From positions 1 through 14,339 of the forward strand of contig JAHEZF010000016.1 of assembly GCA_023251215.1 (NCBI GenBank): 14,339 nt of DNA, given 5' to 3'. Positions 13,846-14,339 of the stretch are shown here, piece by piece (position 1 is the first letter of the stretch; each line of letters starts with the position of its first letter). Origin of the DNA: Sphingobacteriales bacterium. Its GTDB lineage: Bacteria > Bacteroidota > Bacteroidia > Chitinophagales > Chitinophagaceae. The notes under the pieces are model-generated. The model saw only the letters and a program-made list of their open reading frames with translations. It ran no database searches and was not told where the DNA came from. The position numbers and the translations under genes are program-made.

Positions 13846-14088
13846 TTACTCGGGTTCGTCAGTATTTATTTCTTCATTCATAACATAACTTAACGCCCCA
13901 CTCGGACATTTTTTTACCTGCTCAATGATTTGTTCAGTAGTGGTCCCGTTCATTTTGATCCAGGGTTTTTCTTTGGGATTGAACACCCCGATCAAACCTT
14001 TCCAGTAAAGCGTTGAGTGCTGGCACACTTCAGGTTTCCACACAACTGTTATATCATTATTACTGTATTTGAAAGTCTTTTGAGGCAT
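13846..14088 (-). CDS. YjdI-like divergent 4Fe-4S mono-cluster protein (Fer4_19 family)
   Basis: The 80-residue protein resembles E. coli YjdI and the 'divergent 4Fe-4S mono-cluster' family: VWKPEVCQHST (Cys22, His24), KGLIGVFNPKEKPWI, then QVKKCPSGALSYVM (Cys61). The usual pattern is CxHxxxC followed by a distant CPSGAL. Here the second cysteine of the first motif is Tyr28 (codon TAC), leaving only two cysteines. The protein may therefore bind its cluster differently or have lost it. The acidic tail (NEEINTDEPE) is unremarkable. The start at 14088 gives the family's standard length. It is convergent with the SUI1-like gene and 126 nt downstream of another - strand gene. Function is unknown in the family beyond presumed electron transfer or Fe-S carriage. 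Confidence 0.88.
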   Translation of the reverse strand: MPQKTFKYSNNDITVVWKPEVCQHSTLYWKGLIGVFNPKEKPWIKMNGTTTEQIIEQVKKCPSGALSYVMNEEINTDEPE

Positions 14089-14214
14089 TGCTGGTTACTG
14101 GTTGCTTGTTCTCATAGAATCCGATAGTTTGAATAATCACTCAAGTAACCAATAATTATGTAAATTACATGAATAAAGATTGCTGCATAACCAGAGACCA
14201 GCAACCAACAACTA
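14089..14214. repeat. Gene-free spacer with short 7-mer repeats in opposite orientation
   Basis: The left end (14091-14111) reads as CTGGTTA-CTGGTTG-CTTGTTC, three near-identical 7-mers. The right end (14189-14209) reads AACCAGA-GACCAGC-AACCAAC, the same type of 7-mer on the other strand. TGGTTGCT and AGCAACCA can pair across the AT-rich centre. No gene or clear promoter is seen. Confidence 0.4.
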
Positions 14215-14339
14215 TCACTGCCCCTGCGCCAAACTATAAGCTCTCTTATCTCCCCATGTATTCAGCAATTCCAGCGAACAAATTTTAAAATCACCACTAA
14301 GACTTACATACAAGCTAATAACATCCTGCTGATGTAGCG
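14215..14339 (-). CDS. C-terminal fragment of an unrecognised protein (5' end outside window)
   Basis: On the - strand a frame is open from the window edge for 40 codons to a TGA at 14215-14217. The peptide LHQQDVISLYVSLSGDFKIC, then SLELLNTWGDKRAYSLAQGQ, has the balanced composition of a real protein end: alternating beta-strand residues, then an amphipathic stretch. Both other - strand frames hit stops within the first 40 nt. I do not recognise the family. It lies upstream of, and in the same direction as, the YjdI-like gene, separated by 126 nt that include short repeats. Confidence 0.6.
   Translation of the reverse strand, partial: LHQQDVISLYVSLSGDFKICSLELLNTWGDKRAYSLAQGQ

Overview
This is a chromosomal stretch from a member of the Bacteroidota, most likely the Chitinophagaceae or a close relative. 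The evidence is the intact gldK-gldL-gldM-gldN order (type IX secretion/gliding core, restricted to this phylum), the AT-rich coding sequence, the lack of clear Shine-Dalgarno sites, a perfect TAnnTTTG -7 element before nadC, and lipoprotein and barrel genes of a style common in that family. Nothing indicates a plasmid, phage, insertion sequence, CRISPR array, tRNA or rRNA.

Layout. Positions 3-4819 (+): gldK (5' end outside the window), gldL, gldM and gldN, closed by a strong terminator at 4852-4875. Positions 4820-5124 hold no gene, only that terminator, a second hairpin that works on either strand, and a dispersed palindromic repeat. Positions 5125-7541 (-): a small lipoprotein gene, then uvrC 2 nt downstream. 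Positions 7655-9653 (-): an ECF sigma factor followed by a protein with one membrane segment and a C-terminal beta-barrel-like half. Positions 9847-11900 (-): gpmI, then a membrane-anchored haem-binding CxxCH protein 20 nt later. Positions 11901-12099 separate gpmI from the divergent + strand genes and contain notable inverted repeats. Positions 12100-13829 (+): a secreted DUF4783-like protein with its own terminator, then nadC and a SUI1-type translation factor. Positions 13846-14088 (-) hold a small YjdI-like Fe-S protein, and 14215-14339 (-) the C-terminal end of an unrecognised gene.

How the genes work together. GldL and GldM form the proton-driven inner-membrane motor, and GldK and GldN form the periplasmic ring under the outer membrane, so the first third of the window encodes one machine. 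The rest is mainly housekeeping: DNA repair (UvrC), glycolysis (GpmI), NAD synthesis (NadC) and translation (SUI1). It is interleaved with envelope proteins of unknown role and one envelope-linked regulatory pair (sigma factor plus membrane/barrel protein).

I do not see a complete undescribed system. The points most worth a second look are small: a family of CCCGAT...ATCGGG palindromes, one of them inside the gpmI reading frame; a second palindromic repeat family, one copy of which supplies the nadC stop codon; the sigma factor/TM-barrel pair; a long inverted repeat upstream of the DUF4783-like gene; and a missing cysteine in the YjdI-like protein.
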